Below, one piece after another: positions 37,153 through 46,898 of a DNA stretch of 64,000 nucleotides (position 1 is its first letter; each line of letters begins with the position of its first letter). The position numbers were made by a program, and so were the translations under genes. The notes under the pieces were generated by a model. It did not search any database. It was not told the DNA's origin and worked only from the letters and a program-made list of their open reading frames with translations. Origin of the DNA: Hymenobacter cellulosilyticus (GTDB lineage Bacteria > Bacteroidota > Bacteroidia > Cytophagales > Hymenobacteraceae); the NCBI RefSeq assembly GCF_022919215.1, contig NZ_CP095046.1, forward strand, positions 5,570,501 to 5,634,500, in the 5' to 3' direction.

Positions 37153-38111
37153 ATTTGGTGGGCGGCAAGGTGCGCGCTGCTTGGGGAAAATAGACTCCCG
37201 CCCTACTTTAGGTTCTGATTCAGCATTTGCAGTACAGCCGGCGTACTTACCTCCGCCCCACGGCTGCCAGCTGAAATGAATGGTCGCTTAGCTATTGCTG
37301 AGTTACATACCCGGTAGTTTTGGCCTTGGTGCTCTGCTACAGAAACAGCTGCATCAGCAGCCGGGCCAGTTCCATATAACCACGAGCCGTCCAACACCTT
37401 GGCTCACCAAGGCATACTATTTAGGTACTTATAATCGGTTTAGTGATAGTGGCCTGTAGGGGTCAAGGTTGCTCGTCCTTACGACAGCAACGTTGGGAAC
37501 AGCACAGGCCAATACAATTTTCACTAAGCTTCAACTGCACTGGCATTCGGTTTCGATGGAAAACTTCTCCAAGAGTTTAGATGCATCATAAACGCCGAGT
37601 ACTTCTTGCTCTACTACACGAGAAAGCCACAAGCACGTTTAGCCAGCCACGAAATTATAGCCGATACGTGCGAAAGCCAGCTTGACTCTCTGCGAAAAGT
37701 ACACTTGTTTGTCCAGTCATAGTCTTTGGAAAATCTGCTTCACATCTTTCCCAAAGAACGTGATGCTAGGCCACGAATGCCCAGATTAAGTCTTGTTCCT
37801 CTATATTTGAGAGCCTCGTACTCTGGTGTGATTGGGTTCTTTACCCTATAACTATGCGCAAGCAAAGCTTCATTAGCATGGATAAAGCTTTGTAACCATG
37901 TCTCTTTACATTCGAAAGAAACTGATGGCTACCAGATGCAGCGCCACTCGAATAGCGGTAGGTTAATAATAACAACAGCTGGAAACCTGCACGGCTCATT
38001 CTCATGAAATCTGAGTAATACTCACTTCTCAGATCTTTCTTACCAATGCCCAACCTCGACCATTGTTGGGATATAAATAACTGTATTTTCAACGCAAGAG
38101 CACCATTCGTT
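37153..38111. other. Gene-free, AT-richer region between tRNA-Arg and the acyltransferase
   Basis: Nearly 960 bp without a supported gene. From about 37400 the base composition turns visibly more AT-rich than the surrounding genome. A 64-codon minus-strand ORF (37203-37397) has fairly protein-like content but no recognisable domain, and may be a gene remnant. No direct repeat of the tRNA 3' end was found. Confidence 0.5.
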
Positions 38112-39221
38112 ATGACGACGGCCACGGCGACCATAAAGCCCCCTATAAAACTTCAGTATATAAATGCTCTTCGCGGCTTAGCCATTCTGGGCGTGATACT
38201 TGTGCATAATTTGGAGTTGTTCGACGCCGATAAACCCATGCTGTCACGTATGATGACAACATTCATTTCCCAGGGTGCCCGGGGCGTGCAGCTTTTTTTC
38301 GTAGCAAGCGCTTTCACTTTATGGCTGTCGATGTCGAGGCGCAAAGAAGAAAAGCACCCTACCCGAAATTTCTTTCTTCGACGTTTTTTTCGGATAGCAC
38401 CACTTTATTATCTAGGTGTTGCCTTTTACAGCCTTTTTTTTACTACCGTGCATGTTCCCATGGTTACGGTATCTTCACTTCTAGCAAATTTAACCTTCCT
38501 CCATGGCCTTCGACCAGAATGGATTCATTCAATTGTGCCTGGTGGCTGGAGTATTACCGTCGAGATGTGGTTTTATTGCCTAGCTCCACTATTATTTAGC
38601 AAACTTAAAACGGTCGACCATTGCGTCCGCTTTATTGTATTTAGCATTCTAGCCTCGGCCCTTCTGTCTATTGTGCTGGTGACCGTGCGACCAAGCTGGC
38701 TGGATTTTGTATTCTACTATTTTCCTAGTCAACTACCGATATTTGGGTTCGGCATTTTGCTATATTTTTTACTAGTGCGCAACGACTTATCGAAAACTAT
38801 AAAGCCTTCAACTTGGCTATTAGCAGCCGGCGTAAGTCTATTATTGTTATTGACTGGGCTACCCTACCATGGTGTTGAGCCAGCGGGAAAACATTATTTA
38901 TTTGGCGCTGCTTTTATGGTGCTGGCCTATGGTCTGAGTCAGTACAATTTCCGCCTGTTAGTAAACCCTATTATAAATTACATTGGGGAAGTAAGTTTTA
39001 GTTTATATCTAGTGCATTTCGCCGTGATGTATGCAGTGCGGGTCATGGGCTACGCAGAAATAGTGACTCCAAACCACTTGGTTGCTGCACTGGCTAACTT
39101 TGGAATTCGGTACGTGCTAGTTCTCATCATCAGCTTATGTTTAGCAACCTTACTTTATCGCTTGGTTGAGGTACCATTCCAGAACGGTGGCAAACGACTA
39201 ATTGAATACTTAGAGCGGTAG
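38112..39221 (+). CDS. Acyltransferase 3 (OafA-type) membrane protein
   Basis: 369 residues from ATG 38112 (MTTATATIKPPIKLQYINALRGLAILGVILVHN); the frame extends to 38046 but the ATG at 38112 sets the family start. The early Arg-Gly and His (LRGLAILGVILVHN) are typical catalytic-region residues. About ten membrane helices follow, with FFLRRFFRIAPLYYLG and GGWSITVEMWFYCLAPL as further family marks. It would acetylate or otherwise acylate an extracellular sugar. Codons are notably richer in A/T than its neighbours and it follows a tRNA gene, so horizontal acquisition is likely. Confidence 0.88.
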   Translation: MTTATATIKPPIKLQYINALRGLAILGVILVHNLELFDADKPMLSRMMTTFISQGARGVQLFFVASAFTLWLSMSRRKEEKHPTRNFFLRRFFRIAPLYYLGVAFYSLFFTTVHVPMVTVSSLLANLTFLHGLRPEWIHSIVPGGWSITVEMWFYCLAPLLFSKLKTVDHCVRFIVFSILASALLSIVLVTVRPSWLDFVFYYFPSQLPIFGFGILLYFLLVRNDLSKTIKPSTWLLAAGVSLLLLLTGLPYHGVEPAGKHYLFGAAFMVLAYGLSQYNFRLLVNPIINYIGEVSFSLYLVHFAVMYAVRVMGYAEIVTPNHLVAALANFGIRYVLVLIISLCLATLLYRLVEVPFQNGGKRLIEYLER

Positions 39222-39510
39222 ACTAAACAGCACTTGATTCTACTGACCCTATGTTGTGCGCAATTCATTGGGAATTGCGGATAAAGCCATAATGTTAGCA
39301 CCTCGAGTGTTACATCTTCCTTCTAACGACTATAATTCGTATACCACAATAGTGCTGTTCGCTAATAATAAGGTAAATACAGCAGCTACTCTATCCTGTT
39401 ACCAGATAAGTTTATGTAGTAATTCGGCGGGTTGTTTTACGCACATTTTATTAATTCGAAAAGCTGTACCAGCTACTGGCCGGGTATAAATTATAAAGCT
39501 GACGTCTTAT
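39222..39510. other. AT-rich tail of the acyltransferase segment
   Basis: About 290 bp. No supported gene. The AT-richer composition ends near 39490, where the high-GC carboxylesterase begins. Confidence 0.45.
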
Positions 39511-40841
39511 CTATACCTGCCTCACCCGCAACACGCCGGGAATTTCCACCTGAGCGGGTAGCACGCCGGTACGGGCAAAGTCGGCCCACAGCTGCCGCAC
39601 CTGCCGGCCGGCTTCCTGAACCTGTTCCCAGGTAGCCGTGCCCAGAATCGGGGCAAAGGACCAACTAGCTTGGGTTCCCAGCAATAGAGGTAAATCGATG
39701 GTATGGGCGGCGCCAAATTCGCTGCCGGGCGGGCGGAACAGCACCACAAAATGGTAGGCCCGCCCGCCTGCCCGCGCGTGTCGCCGCGCAAATGCCCGGG
39801 TAGCTTTCAGATACACCAGGCGCGAGCTGATGGCAACCAACGGGCGGGACAGCAGCCGCCCCAGCAGGGGCAAACTTAACAGCCGACGGTACTTGGGGTC
39901 GAGAACTGCGAAAAACCGGGTTTCCTCGGCCGTGGCACCAATAAGAACATCCACGTGCGGTGCCACGGCCTGCCAGGATTTGTCGATATCGGCCTCGGCT
40001 GGCAAGGGATAGGCTCCGTACTGGGTTCCGAAAGGCATGCCGCCTTTCAGCCCAAACCGGCGCGCAGCTTGCGTTACCGTGCTTTCGCGGGCCAGAACCT
40101 CATCAAGAGTGGCAGTGGGCTCGAAGGTGCCGGCCGCGGCCGACATGGCCTGGTTCATGGCGCGGCGGTTGCGCGCAAGACCCAGCGGGGCACTGTGCAA
40201 AATAGCACGCTTGAATAAGCCCTGGGCGCCCTCAGCCACCATCAGGTGGGCAACGGCATCGGCCCCGGCCGACTGCCCAAACATCGTAACCAGCTCTGGA
40301 CTGCCCCGAAGGCCGCAATGTTGCGCTGCACCCAGCGCAGGGCCTCCAGCAGATCCAGCAAGCCCAGATTGGGCGGGGCGCCTCCCTCCTGGCCCAAGAA
40401 GCCCAGCAGCCCCAGCCGATACGTCACTGCTACGAATAATACCCGCTGCTCACTTACCCATGCGGCCGGATCATACACAGCTAGGTCGCCGGCACCGGTC
40501 ACGTAGGAGCCGCCGTGCACCCACACGATGACAGGCAGCTGCTCATGAGGCTGGTGCTCGGCCGGCCGGGTGATGGAAAGGCGCAGACAGTCTTCATCGT
40601 ACGTAATGCCTGCAAAGAGACTACCCAGCGCCGGAGCCAACAACGAATCGGCTACTTGCGGACAAGCCGGGGCAGGAGAAGTAGCCTGAATTGGCGTGGT
40701 AGCGGGCGGCTCGGCCACGGGTGGTTCAAACCGCTTGGCACGGGCGTAGCGAATACCGGTAGCGCGCACTACGGGGCCGTCGTACCAGCCCTTGATGAGG
40801 CCAGCCGGTGCCTGGAAATGCGGAAAATTATCAGGAGTCAT
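39511..40841 (-). CDS. Type-B carboxylesterase/lipase family protein (1 frameshift)
   Basis: Repaired length about 443 residues from ATG 40841 (MTPDNFPHFQAP). GIRYARAKRFEPP, EDCLRLSI, LPVIVWVHGGSYVTGAGDLAVYD and VTYRLGLLGFLG are carboxylesterase-B motifs; the oxyanion hole is HGGSY. The nucleophile elbow FGQSAG is split by a frame slip near 40290, repaired by one G. No signal peptide is seen. The protein is shorter than typical family members (about 500-550). Substrate unknown. Confidence 0.87.
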
Positions 40842-41003
40842 GCGCAAAGGGAGAAATAGCCGAAGCCGTTTATACGACTACGTGGGCAGCGGATTTGCAA
40901 GAGGATTTAAAGTATCAGACAAGCAGCCAATTGCTTCCTGAGAGCAGCTGCCGGCCAGCTTGGGTTGACTTTCCACTAAGACCGGTCTGGCCTATTCTGG
41001 GAG

Positions 41004-41049
41004 TTTCATAAAAAAATCCCTTAGCCGGCTGCTAAGGGATTTTTATGAA
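41004..41049. terminator. Long terminator between two minus-strand genes
   Basis: TTTCATAAAAA...ATCCCTTAGC pairs with GCTAAGGGATTTTTATGAAA around CGGCT; two A residues bulge. It lies downstream of no plus-strand gene. Reading on the minus strand it precedes 41066's stop side only by overlap with the spacer, so it most likely acts for convergent or read-through transcripts from the carboxylesterase side. Confidence 0.7.
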
Positions 41050-41065
41050 AGGATGTCTCAGTCAG

Positions 41066-42785
41066 CTAGCCCCGGGGCGGAGTGGCACGGCGGACGGGAG
41101 CTTTCGGTGCTGCCGCCTTTTTCGCAGGAGCCACCGGGCCGGCTGCCTTGCGAGGGCCGGCTTTTGGAGCAGATTTTCGGGTGCGCCCCAGTCGGTTAGC
41201 AGCAGGCTTTTTCCGCGCCGGGTTGGCTTTTACGGGCTTGGCTGGTACGTCGGCTTTGGTAGGCTCTGATCCGTATTTGAGCTGAGCTGAATTGGGGCTG
41301 GAGCTGACGAACAAGTCGAACTCTACGCGGCGGTTTCGGGCGCGGCCGGCCTCCGTAGCATTGCTGACCAGCGGATGACGGGCACCGTAGCCGCGCATTT
41401 CAATCCGGTTTTCGGCCACGCCGTGTTGCACCAGATAGCGCTTGGCAGCGGCGGCCCGTTCCCGGGAAAGCGCCAGATTTAAGGCGGCTGCCCCCTTGTT
41501 GTCGGTGTGCCCGGCAATGCTGAGCGAGTAGTCGGGGTACTGACTTAAAATCGGCACCAAGGCGTCGAGGGTGGGGAAAGAGGAAGGCAGCAGAATGGCC
41601 CGGTTGCTTGCAAAGCGGATAGAGCGAGTAGCAGCCTGCAGGCTCCGGCGGACTTCCGCCTTAAGCACGGGACAGCCCCGTTGCTGGCAGGCCCAGCACT
41701 GTTGGGGCAGCGGTCCTTGGCATTGAGCACACCGTCGCCGTCGGTGTCGCCGCTGGCCGCACCTGCCGGGGGCGACGAAACCGCGGTACTATCTTTGGCA
41801 CCAGCTACGGGGCAGCCCGAAACGTCTACGGTAGCGCCGGCGGGCGTGTCGGGGCACTTGTCGTCGGGGTCGATGACGCCGTCACTGTCAGCATCGGGGC
41901 AGCCGCCAAGCTCCACGGTGCCGGCAATATCGGGGCAGTTGTCTTCCGAGTCGGTTACCCCGTCGCTGTCTTTATCGGGGCAGCCGCGTAGTTCGGCCAC
42001 GCCGGCCTCCGTGGCACAGGCATCCTGGTAATCGGGTACACCGTCTTCGTCGCCGTCGCGGGGGCAGCCCTTTTCATCCACCATCACCCCAGCCGGCGTA
42101 CTTGGGCACTTATCGAGGCGGTCCGAGACTCCGTCCTCATCCATATCCAGAGCCTGGCCTAGGTTGAACGTCAGACCCACGCTGTGCTGCAAAAACCGGT
42201 CGGCCCAGCGGGGTGTGGCCTGCTCCACGGTGCCGTCGAGGTTGGCATTGAGCGGCAGATGCTGCCCGCTTTGCACAAACAGGCTGGCGCCGGGGCCCAG
42301 GCGGATGCTGATACCGGCGGCGGCAAATAAATCAAGGTAGCCTTTGTCCAGATCGATGCGGGAGCCGCCAAACAGTCCGGCCCGGCTGGCGTAGGTGAAG
42401 CCCGGGGCAGCCAGCAGATACGGCTGGATAAGACTATTTTCCTTGAGAGCCCAGCCGTTGTTGAGCTTCAGCTTAAATCCCAGATTCACGTTGACCACCG
42501 TGGTGGCAAAGTGCGTGTCGGGACTGCGACGGCCAGTTAGTTCCCCATAAAACACCTGGCTATTGAGGTCGAGCCCCTTGCCCAGGTATTGAGTAATAAG
42601 TAGGCCCGGCGCCAGGCGGGTGTTGTCGAATTTCCAATAGTCGGAGCCAAAGTCGCCCTGATACTGCAGGCCGCTGGCAACCAGGCCCAGGCCTGTGCGC
42701 CGTTCGGAGGTTTGGGCCACGGCCGCTGGGCCAGCAGGACCAACCCCGCTAACAGAAAAGGAAATCGAAGTAGAAAGTGCTTCAT
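41066..42785 (-). CDS. OmpA-family protein with TSP3 calcium repeats and basic tail (2 frameshifts)
   Basis: Repaired length about 573 residues from ATG 42785 (MKHFLLRFPFLLAGLVLLAQ), a signal peptide. An N-terminal beta-barrel-like region (~20-210) is followed by thrombospondin type-3-like repeats (DMDEDGVSDRLDKCPSTPAG, DGDEDGVPDYQDAC, DKDSDGVTDSEDNCPD, DADSDGVIDPDDKCPD, DTDGDGVLNAKDRCPN), which bind Ca2+. The OmpA domain contains YSLSIAGHTDNKGAAALN and NRRVEFDLF. A roughly 60-residue Lys/Arg/Ala/Pro tail closes it, unusual for this class. Frame slips near 42730 and 41685 each fit one lost base. Confidence 0.9.
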
Positions 42786-43067
42786 ACGAGGGAGCAGGAG
42801 TACACCGAAGCGGAATATACCAACAAGGGTATACGGAATAGGTGGCGGGCAGGAAATGCCCTAATGATACATTTATTCCGCAACTCACTCTACGGCGAAT
42901 CACGCAGTTAAGACGACATATTTCCCCGACTATTCGTGCCGTTTCTAACCGCCGGGAGCCTAGGGTCAGGCCTCAGTTTACTAAGGCCCCGACAGCTCCA
43001 TAGTAGAGCGCCCTGGCAAATCTTGCTTTGCTGGCTATCCGGTCAGCTTGTTGTCCCTGACTGAGCA

Positions 43068-44114
43068 TTAGCGATTTGCCGGTAGCCGCACCGACGACTC
43101 GCGGATGATGAGCTTGGGCTCCAGCACCACCGGCTTGAGGGGCGCGGCCGTGGCGGGCCGGTTCAGGAGCTTGAGCAGCAGGCGTACCGCGGTGCGGCCC
43201 ATCTGCTCACTGCGCTGGTCTACCGACGTCAAGGTAGGCTCAGTAAGCTCGGTGAAGGCCTCGTTGCTGAAGCCAATCAGGGCCATATCCTCCGGCACGC
43301 GCAGGCCCTGCTCCTTGGCTACCTGCATGGCACCCACAATGGCTAGGTCGTTGGAGGCAAACACCGCGTCGGGGCGCTGAGGCAGCTTGAGCAGCTTGCG
43401 CATGGCCTGGGTGCCGCTTTTCAGGTTAATATCGGCGTGGTGCGACACGTACTCGCGGCGCAGCGGCAACCCGTGGGCCTGCAGGGCGTCGAGGTAGCCC
43501 TGGTAGCGGTTCTTGTTGATGTTAACGTGCAGCGGGCCGCTGAAAATGGCAATCCGGGTACAGCCCTGCTCAATCAGGTGAGACACGGCTTGGTAGGCCC
43601 CGAGGTAGTCGTTGAGCACCACGGCACTCACGTTGGGCCCCTGGAACCCCTCGATAATCCGGTCGAAAAACACCAGTGGCAGGCGTTGGTCCTTCACGTC
43701 GTTGAAGTGGGTGAAATCCTGGGTGGTATTGGCCAAGGACACCAGAATGCCTTCGACCTGGGCATTCATAAACAGGTCGATGTTCTTCTTCTCCTGCCGC
43801 ACATCCTCATCCGACTGGCAGATCAGCACGTTGTAGCCCGACTTGCTGGCCTCGGTGGCAATGCCGTGCACGACGTGGGGAAAGAAGTTACCGGTAATGT
43901 GGGGCACCAGCACACCCAAGGTTTTGCTCTGGCCGCGGCGTAGGGCGGCGGCCAATTGGTTGGGCCGGTAATTGAGTTCCTGGGCCGCCTGCCGCACCCT
44001 TTCCTTGGTGGCCTCACTCACGTCGTTGTGGTCGGCCAGGGCCCGGGAAATCGTGGAGGCCGACAGGTTCAGGGCTTTAGCTAAATCAGTAATGGAGGCC
44101 CGACGGTTTGCCAT
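43068..44114 (-). CDS. LacI-family transcriptional regulator
   Basis: 348 residues. N-terminal HTH ITDLAKALNLSASTISRALADHNDVSEATKERV, hinge ELNYRPNQLAAALRRG, then a periplasmic-binding-protein-like ligand domain (TLGVLVPHITGNFFPHVVHGIATEA ... VFASNDLAIVGAMQVAKEQGLRVPEDMALIGFSN). The ligand is probably a sugar or sugar phosphate. It is divergent from the class II aldolase gene across a 307-bp spacer, so regulation of that gene is possible but not shown. Confidence 0.93.
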   Translation of the reverse strand: MANRRASITDLAKALNLSASTISRALADHNDVSEATKERVRQAAQELNYRPNQLAAALRRGQSKTLGVLVPHITGNFFPHVVHGIATEASKSGYNVLICQSDEDVRQEKKNIDLFMNAQVEGILVSLANTTQDFTHFNDVKDQRLPLVFFDRIIEGFQGPNVSAVVLNDYLGAYQAVSHLIEQGCTRIAIFSGPLHVNINKNRYQGYLDALQAHGLPLRREYVSHHADINLKSGTQAMRKLLKLPQRPDAVFASNDLAIVGAMQVAKEQGLRVPEDMALIGFSNEAFTELTEPTLTSVDQRSEQMGRTAVRLLLKLLNRPATAAPLKPVVLEPKLIIRESSVRLPANR

Positions 44115-44421
44115 GCACTTGGAAAATTGGTTGGACAGATGCCAGGGCTCAAGATAGAGCCAATTTCACAGCAAAACCCACGCGTGTATGAAATCTGCCT
44201 TATCTTTAGCCCAGTTCCGGGGCCGCACAGCCCCGAGGCTTTTGGCTGTTTTAGCCCGGTTAGCCGGGCGGTAATCCAGCTGAACAGTACGGTTTCTGCG
44301 CGGGCAAGTTCCGGCGGCAAGGCTCACTGCTGCCCCGGAAAAGGCTCCATCCCAGAGGCCGCCGCGTACTCTAGCTCTTCCTCATTCCATTCCCCTTTCG
44401 TACCCTAATTTCTCTCCCTCA
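44115..44421. other. Divergent spacer between lacI-type gene and fbaA
   Basis: 307 bp. TATCTTTA (44201-44208) is a near match to the -7 box. CCCGG-TTAG-CCGGG near 44255 is a small inverted repeat. No strict LacI-type palindrome is evident to me. Confidence 0.4.
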
Positions 44422-45507
44422 ATGGCAGAATCAACGCTTACCGGCTTGCGCGCCGGCGTGCTCCACGGCGACGAAGTTCAGTCCCTGTTTAAAGTAGCCA
44501 AGGCCCAGGGCTTTGCCCTGCCCGCTGTCAACGTGACGGGCAGCAACACGGTGAATGCTGTGCTAGAAACGGCTAAGGCGCTCAACTCGCCGGTTATCAT
44601 CCAGTTTTCGAACGGCGGCGCGCAGTTCTTCGCCGGCAAATCGGTGCCCAACGGCGACCAGCGCGCCAGCATTGCCGGCGCCATTTCGGGAGCCCAGCAC
44701 GTGCACCAGATGGCGGAGCTCTACGATGTGCCCGTGATTCTGCACACCGACCACGCCGCCAAGAAGCTTCTGCCCTGGATTGACGGCCTGCTCACGGCCG
44801 GCGAAAAGCACTTCGCCCAGTACGGCCAGCCGCTCTACAGCTCCCACATGCTGGACTTGTCGGAAGAGCCGATTGAGGAAAACATTGAAATCTGCAAGCG
44901 CTACCTGGAGCGCATGAGCAAGATGGGCATGACGCTGGAAATCGAGCTGGGCGTAACCGGCGGCGAGGAAGACGGCGTCGACAACTCCGACGTGGACTCC
45001 TCGAAGCTCTACACCCAGCCCGAGGAAGTGGCCTACGCCTACGAGCAGCTGAGCGAGGTGAGCAGCCGCTTTACCATTGCTGCCGCTTTCGGCAACGTAC
45101 ACGGCGTGTACAAGCCCGGCAACGTGAAGCTGCAGCCCAAGATTCTGCACAACTCCCAGGAGTTTCTGCGCCAGAAGCACAACATCGAGGAGGCCCTGCC
45201 CATCGATTTCGTGTTCCACGGCGGCTCGGGCTCGTCGCAGGAGGAAATCCGCGAGGCCATTAGCTACGGCGCCATCAAAATGAACATCGACACCGACCTG
45301 CAGTGGGCTTTGTGGGAAGGTATCAAGGATTACTACGTGCAGAACGAAGCCTACCTGCAGGGCCAGATCGGCAACCCCAGCGGCGCTGACTCGCCCAACA
45401 AGAAGTACTACGACCCGCGCGTGTGGCTGCGCAAAGGCGAAGAAACCTTCGTGGCGCGCCTCAAGCAGGCCTTCGAGGACCTGAACGCCGTGAATCGCCG
45501 CCCCTAA
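44422..45507 (+). CDS. fbaA: Class II fructose-bisphosphate aldolase
   Basis: 361 residues, of the class IIA (E. coli FbaA) type. The zinc ligands and active-site residues lie in VILHTDHAAKKLLPW, AFGNVHGVYKPGNV and VFHGGSGSSQEEI. YSSHMLDLSEEPIEENI is typical. It cleaves fructose-1,6-bisphosphate to DHAP and glyceraldehyde-3-phosphate. It is a single gene with a strong terminator, divergent from a LacI regulator. Confidence 0.96.
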   Translation: MAESTLTGLRAGVLHGDEVQSLFKVAKAQGFALPAVNVTGSNTVNAVLETAKALNSPVIIQFSNGGAQFFAGKSVPNGDQRASIAGAISGAQHVHQMAELYDVPVILHTDHAAKKLLPWIDGLLTAGEKHFAQYGQPLYSSHMLDLSEEPIEENIEICKRYLERMSKMGMTLEIELGVTGGEEDGVDNSDVDSSKLYTQPEEVAYAYEQLSEVSSRFTIAAAFGNVHGVYKPGNVKLQPKILHNSQEFLRQKHNIEEALPIDFVFHGGSGSSQEEIREAISYGAIKMNIDTDLQWALWEGIKDYYVQNEAYLQGQIGNPSGADSPNKKYYDPRVWLRKGEETFVARLKQAFEDLNAVNRRP

Positions 45508-45541
45508 TTAATTTGCCCGCTCTGCGCAGTTAGCCCCTTCC

Positions 45542-45577
45542 AAAAAAGCCCCGCAAAACCTTGCGGGGGCTTTTTTT
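45542..45577. terminator. Terminator of fbaA
   Basis: AAAAAAGCCCCGCAA, loop AACC, TTGCGGGGGCTTTTTTT. Confidence 0.95.
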
Positions 45578-45640
45578 GTACTAGTGCTATCCATCTGGAG
45601 GGGTAGCAAGCAAAACAATTCTGTTTTTGCCCGCCTACGG

Positions 45641-45673
45641 TTGTGGTTAGCTAGTCCCAGATTAATAGATTTG
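45641..45673 (+). promoter_or_regulatory. Promoter of the TetR-family gene
   Basis: TTG (45641-45643), 22 bp, TAGATTTG (45666-45673). The box is exact; the spacer is one base longer than the usual range. The leader is about 130 nt. Confidence 0.55.
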
Positions 45674-45810
45674 CAGGGTTGTTCTGCCAGCAGTCGACTT
45701 CGCCTGCCACGATCTGGTTATTAAGAACCAGTGACCTTTTAACTACGCAGCCCTCTTACCTGCTACCAGCAGCCCCGCCGGGATATTCCCCGCCCAAATA
45801 AAACGCGCCC

Positions 45811-46344
45811 ATGACCAACCGTAAGCAGCATATTGCCCAGGTAGCATTGCAGCTATTCGGCGACAAGGGCTTCGAGCACACCCCCACGCAGCTTATTGCC
45901 AAAGAAGCGGGTGTTTCGGAAGCCCTTATTTTCAAGTATTTCGGCTCCAAGGAACAACTTCTGGAGTTTATCATCAAGAACGGCTACAAGCGCATCATCG
46001 AGGCCAACCGTGGCTGGCTGGAGGAGCGCGACCCGCTGGGCCTTATCCACAGCGTGATTGAGCTGCCTTACAAGCTGGTGAAGGAAGAGCCCCACTTCTG
46101 GAAGCTACAGTCGCGGCTGACCAACAGCGAAGTGGCCCAGAAGCAGCACGAGCGGTTTTTGCAGCCCGTACCGGCCCTGCTGCACCGGGCCTTCGAGAAG
46201 CTCCGCTACCAGGAGCCCGACAAGGAAGTGAGCTTGCTGCTGCTGCTCATTGATGCCCTATGGAAAATTCAGGCCCAGAAAACGGACGAGCAAATTCAGG
46301 AAATGCTGGACTTCATTAAGTCGAAGTATCAGTCGCAAGGCTAG
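45811..46344 (+). CDS. TetR/AcrR-family transcriptional regulator
   Basis: 177 residues. The N-terminal HTH is KQHIAQVALQLFGDKGFEHTPTQLIAKEAGVSEALIFKYFGSKEQLLEFI. The helical C-terminal domain binds an unknown ligand. A small hairpin follows the stop. No adjacent transporter gene is present; the next gene is the GH16 glucanase 554 bp away on the same strand, which has its own promoter. Confidence 0.92.
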   Translation: MTNRKQHIAQVALQLFGDKGFEHTPTQLIAKEAGVSEALIFKYFGSKEQLLEFIIKNGYKRIIEANRGWLEERDPLGLIHSVIELPYKLVKEEPHFWKLQSRLTNSEVAQKQHERFLQPVPALLHRAFEKLRYQEPDKEVSLLLLLIDALWKIQAQKTDEQIQEMLDFIKSKYQSQG

Positions 46345-46377
46345 CGCCTGCACCCCAACGTACTCAACAGTAGGCAA

Positions 46378-46406
46378 CGAGGCCGGGCAGTTATTGTCCG
46401 GCCTCG
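46378..46406 (+). terminator. Hairpin after the TetR gene
   Basis: CGAGGCCGG pairs with CCGGCCTCG around an 11-nt loop; the T tract is weak. Confidence 0.6.
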
Positions 46407-46697
46407 CTTGTGTTAGGCCCAGGGGCAAATCCCCGCAAGCATTCGGATAAGGTGTATCCTACCCATGGAGGCAAACCTTGCCTGATTTACACTATTGCGA
46501 CGTATATTTTAAAATTATAACAATAATACCGGCCGATGCTCAAACTTTTTTGCGTGTTTTTTAAACGGCGGTATTTGTGTCCTAGAAGCTGTAAATCAGC
46601 TTGATTTCTCCTTTAAACGTTGTGTACAAGGTGTGTCTTAAGCGTGTAAGTGCCCGTCTGAGTAAACTTTGGTGGGTTGCTAAACCTATTTAGCAGC

Positions 46698-46728
46698 TTG
46701 CTTTTAGTTGCTGAAAGGGGTATATTTG
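46698..46728 (+). promoter_or_regulatory. Promoter of the GH16 gene
   Basis: TTG (46698-46700), 20 bp, TATATTTG (46721-46728). A full consensus match. It predicts a leader of about 165 nt. Confidence 0.75.
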
Positions 46729-46898
46729 ACTACACGCTCCTATTGCTACCGACCCTCTTACCTACTCGCGCAGCTTCACCTATTGCTCGCGCCGTCGCTT
46801 AGCACTCCCTATTTGCTTTCTAGTCTGGTCTTACTCCGAGTCTTGGTATTCGGCCGGCTTCCGCATATCTGTTCCTTTCACTTCCAATCCCACCAATC

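Larger units (their letters stand above)
45508..45810. other. Spacer between fbaA and the TetR gene
   Basis: 303 bp holding the fbaA terminator and the TetR promoter, listed separately. Nothing else is supported. Confidence 0.5.
46345..46898. other. Spacer upstream of the glycanase cluster
   Basis: 554 bp holding the TetR gene's terminator (46378-46406) and the GH16 promoter (46698-46728). The part 46490-46720 is AT-rich. No ORF is supported. Confidence 0.5.

Noticed and set aside
37203..37397. 64-codon minus-strand ORF after tRNA-Arg
   Set aside because: Protein-like but unrecognised; could be a gene remnant, yet no homology can be stated without a search.
37040..39510. Integrated element with attL/attR from tRNA-Arg
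   Set aside because: I found no second copy of the tRNA 3' end and no integrase gene, so only a composition anomaly is reported.
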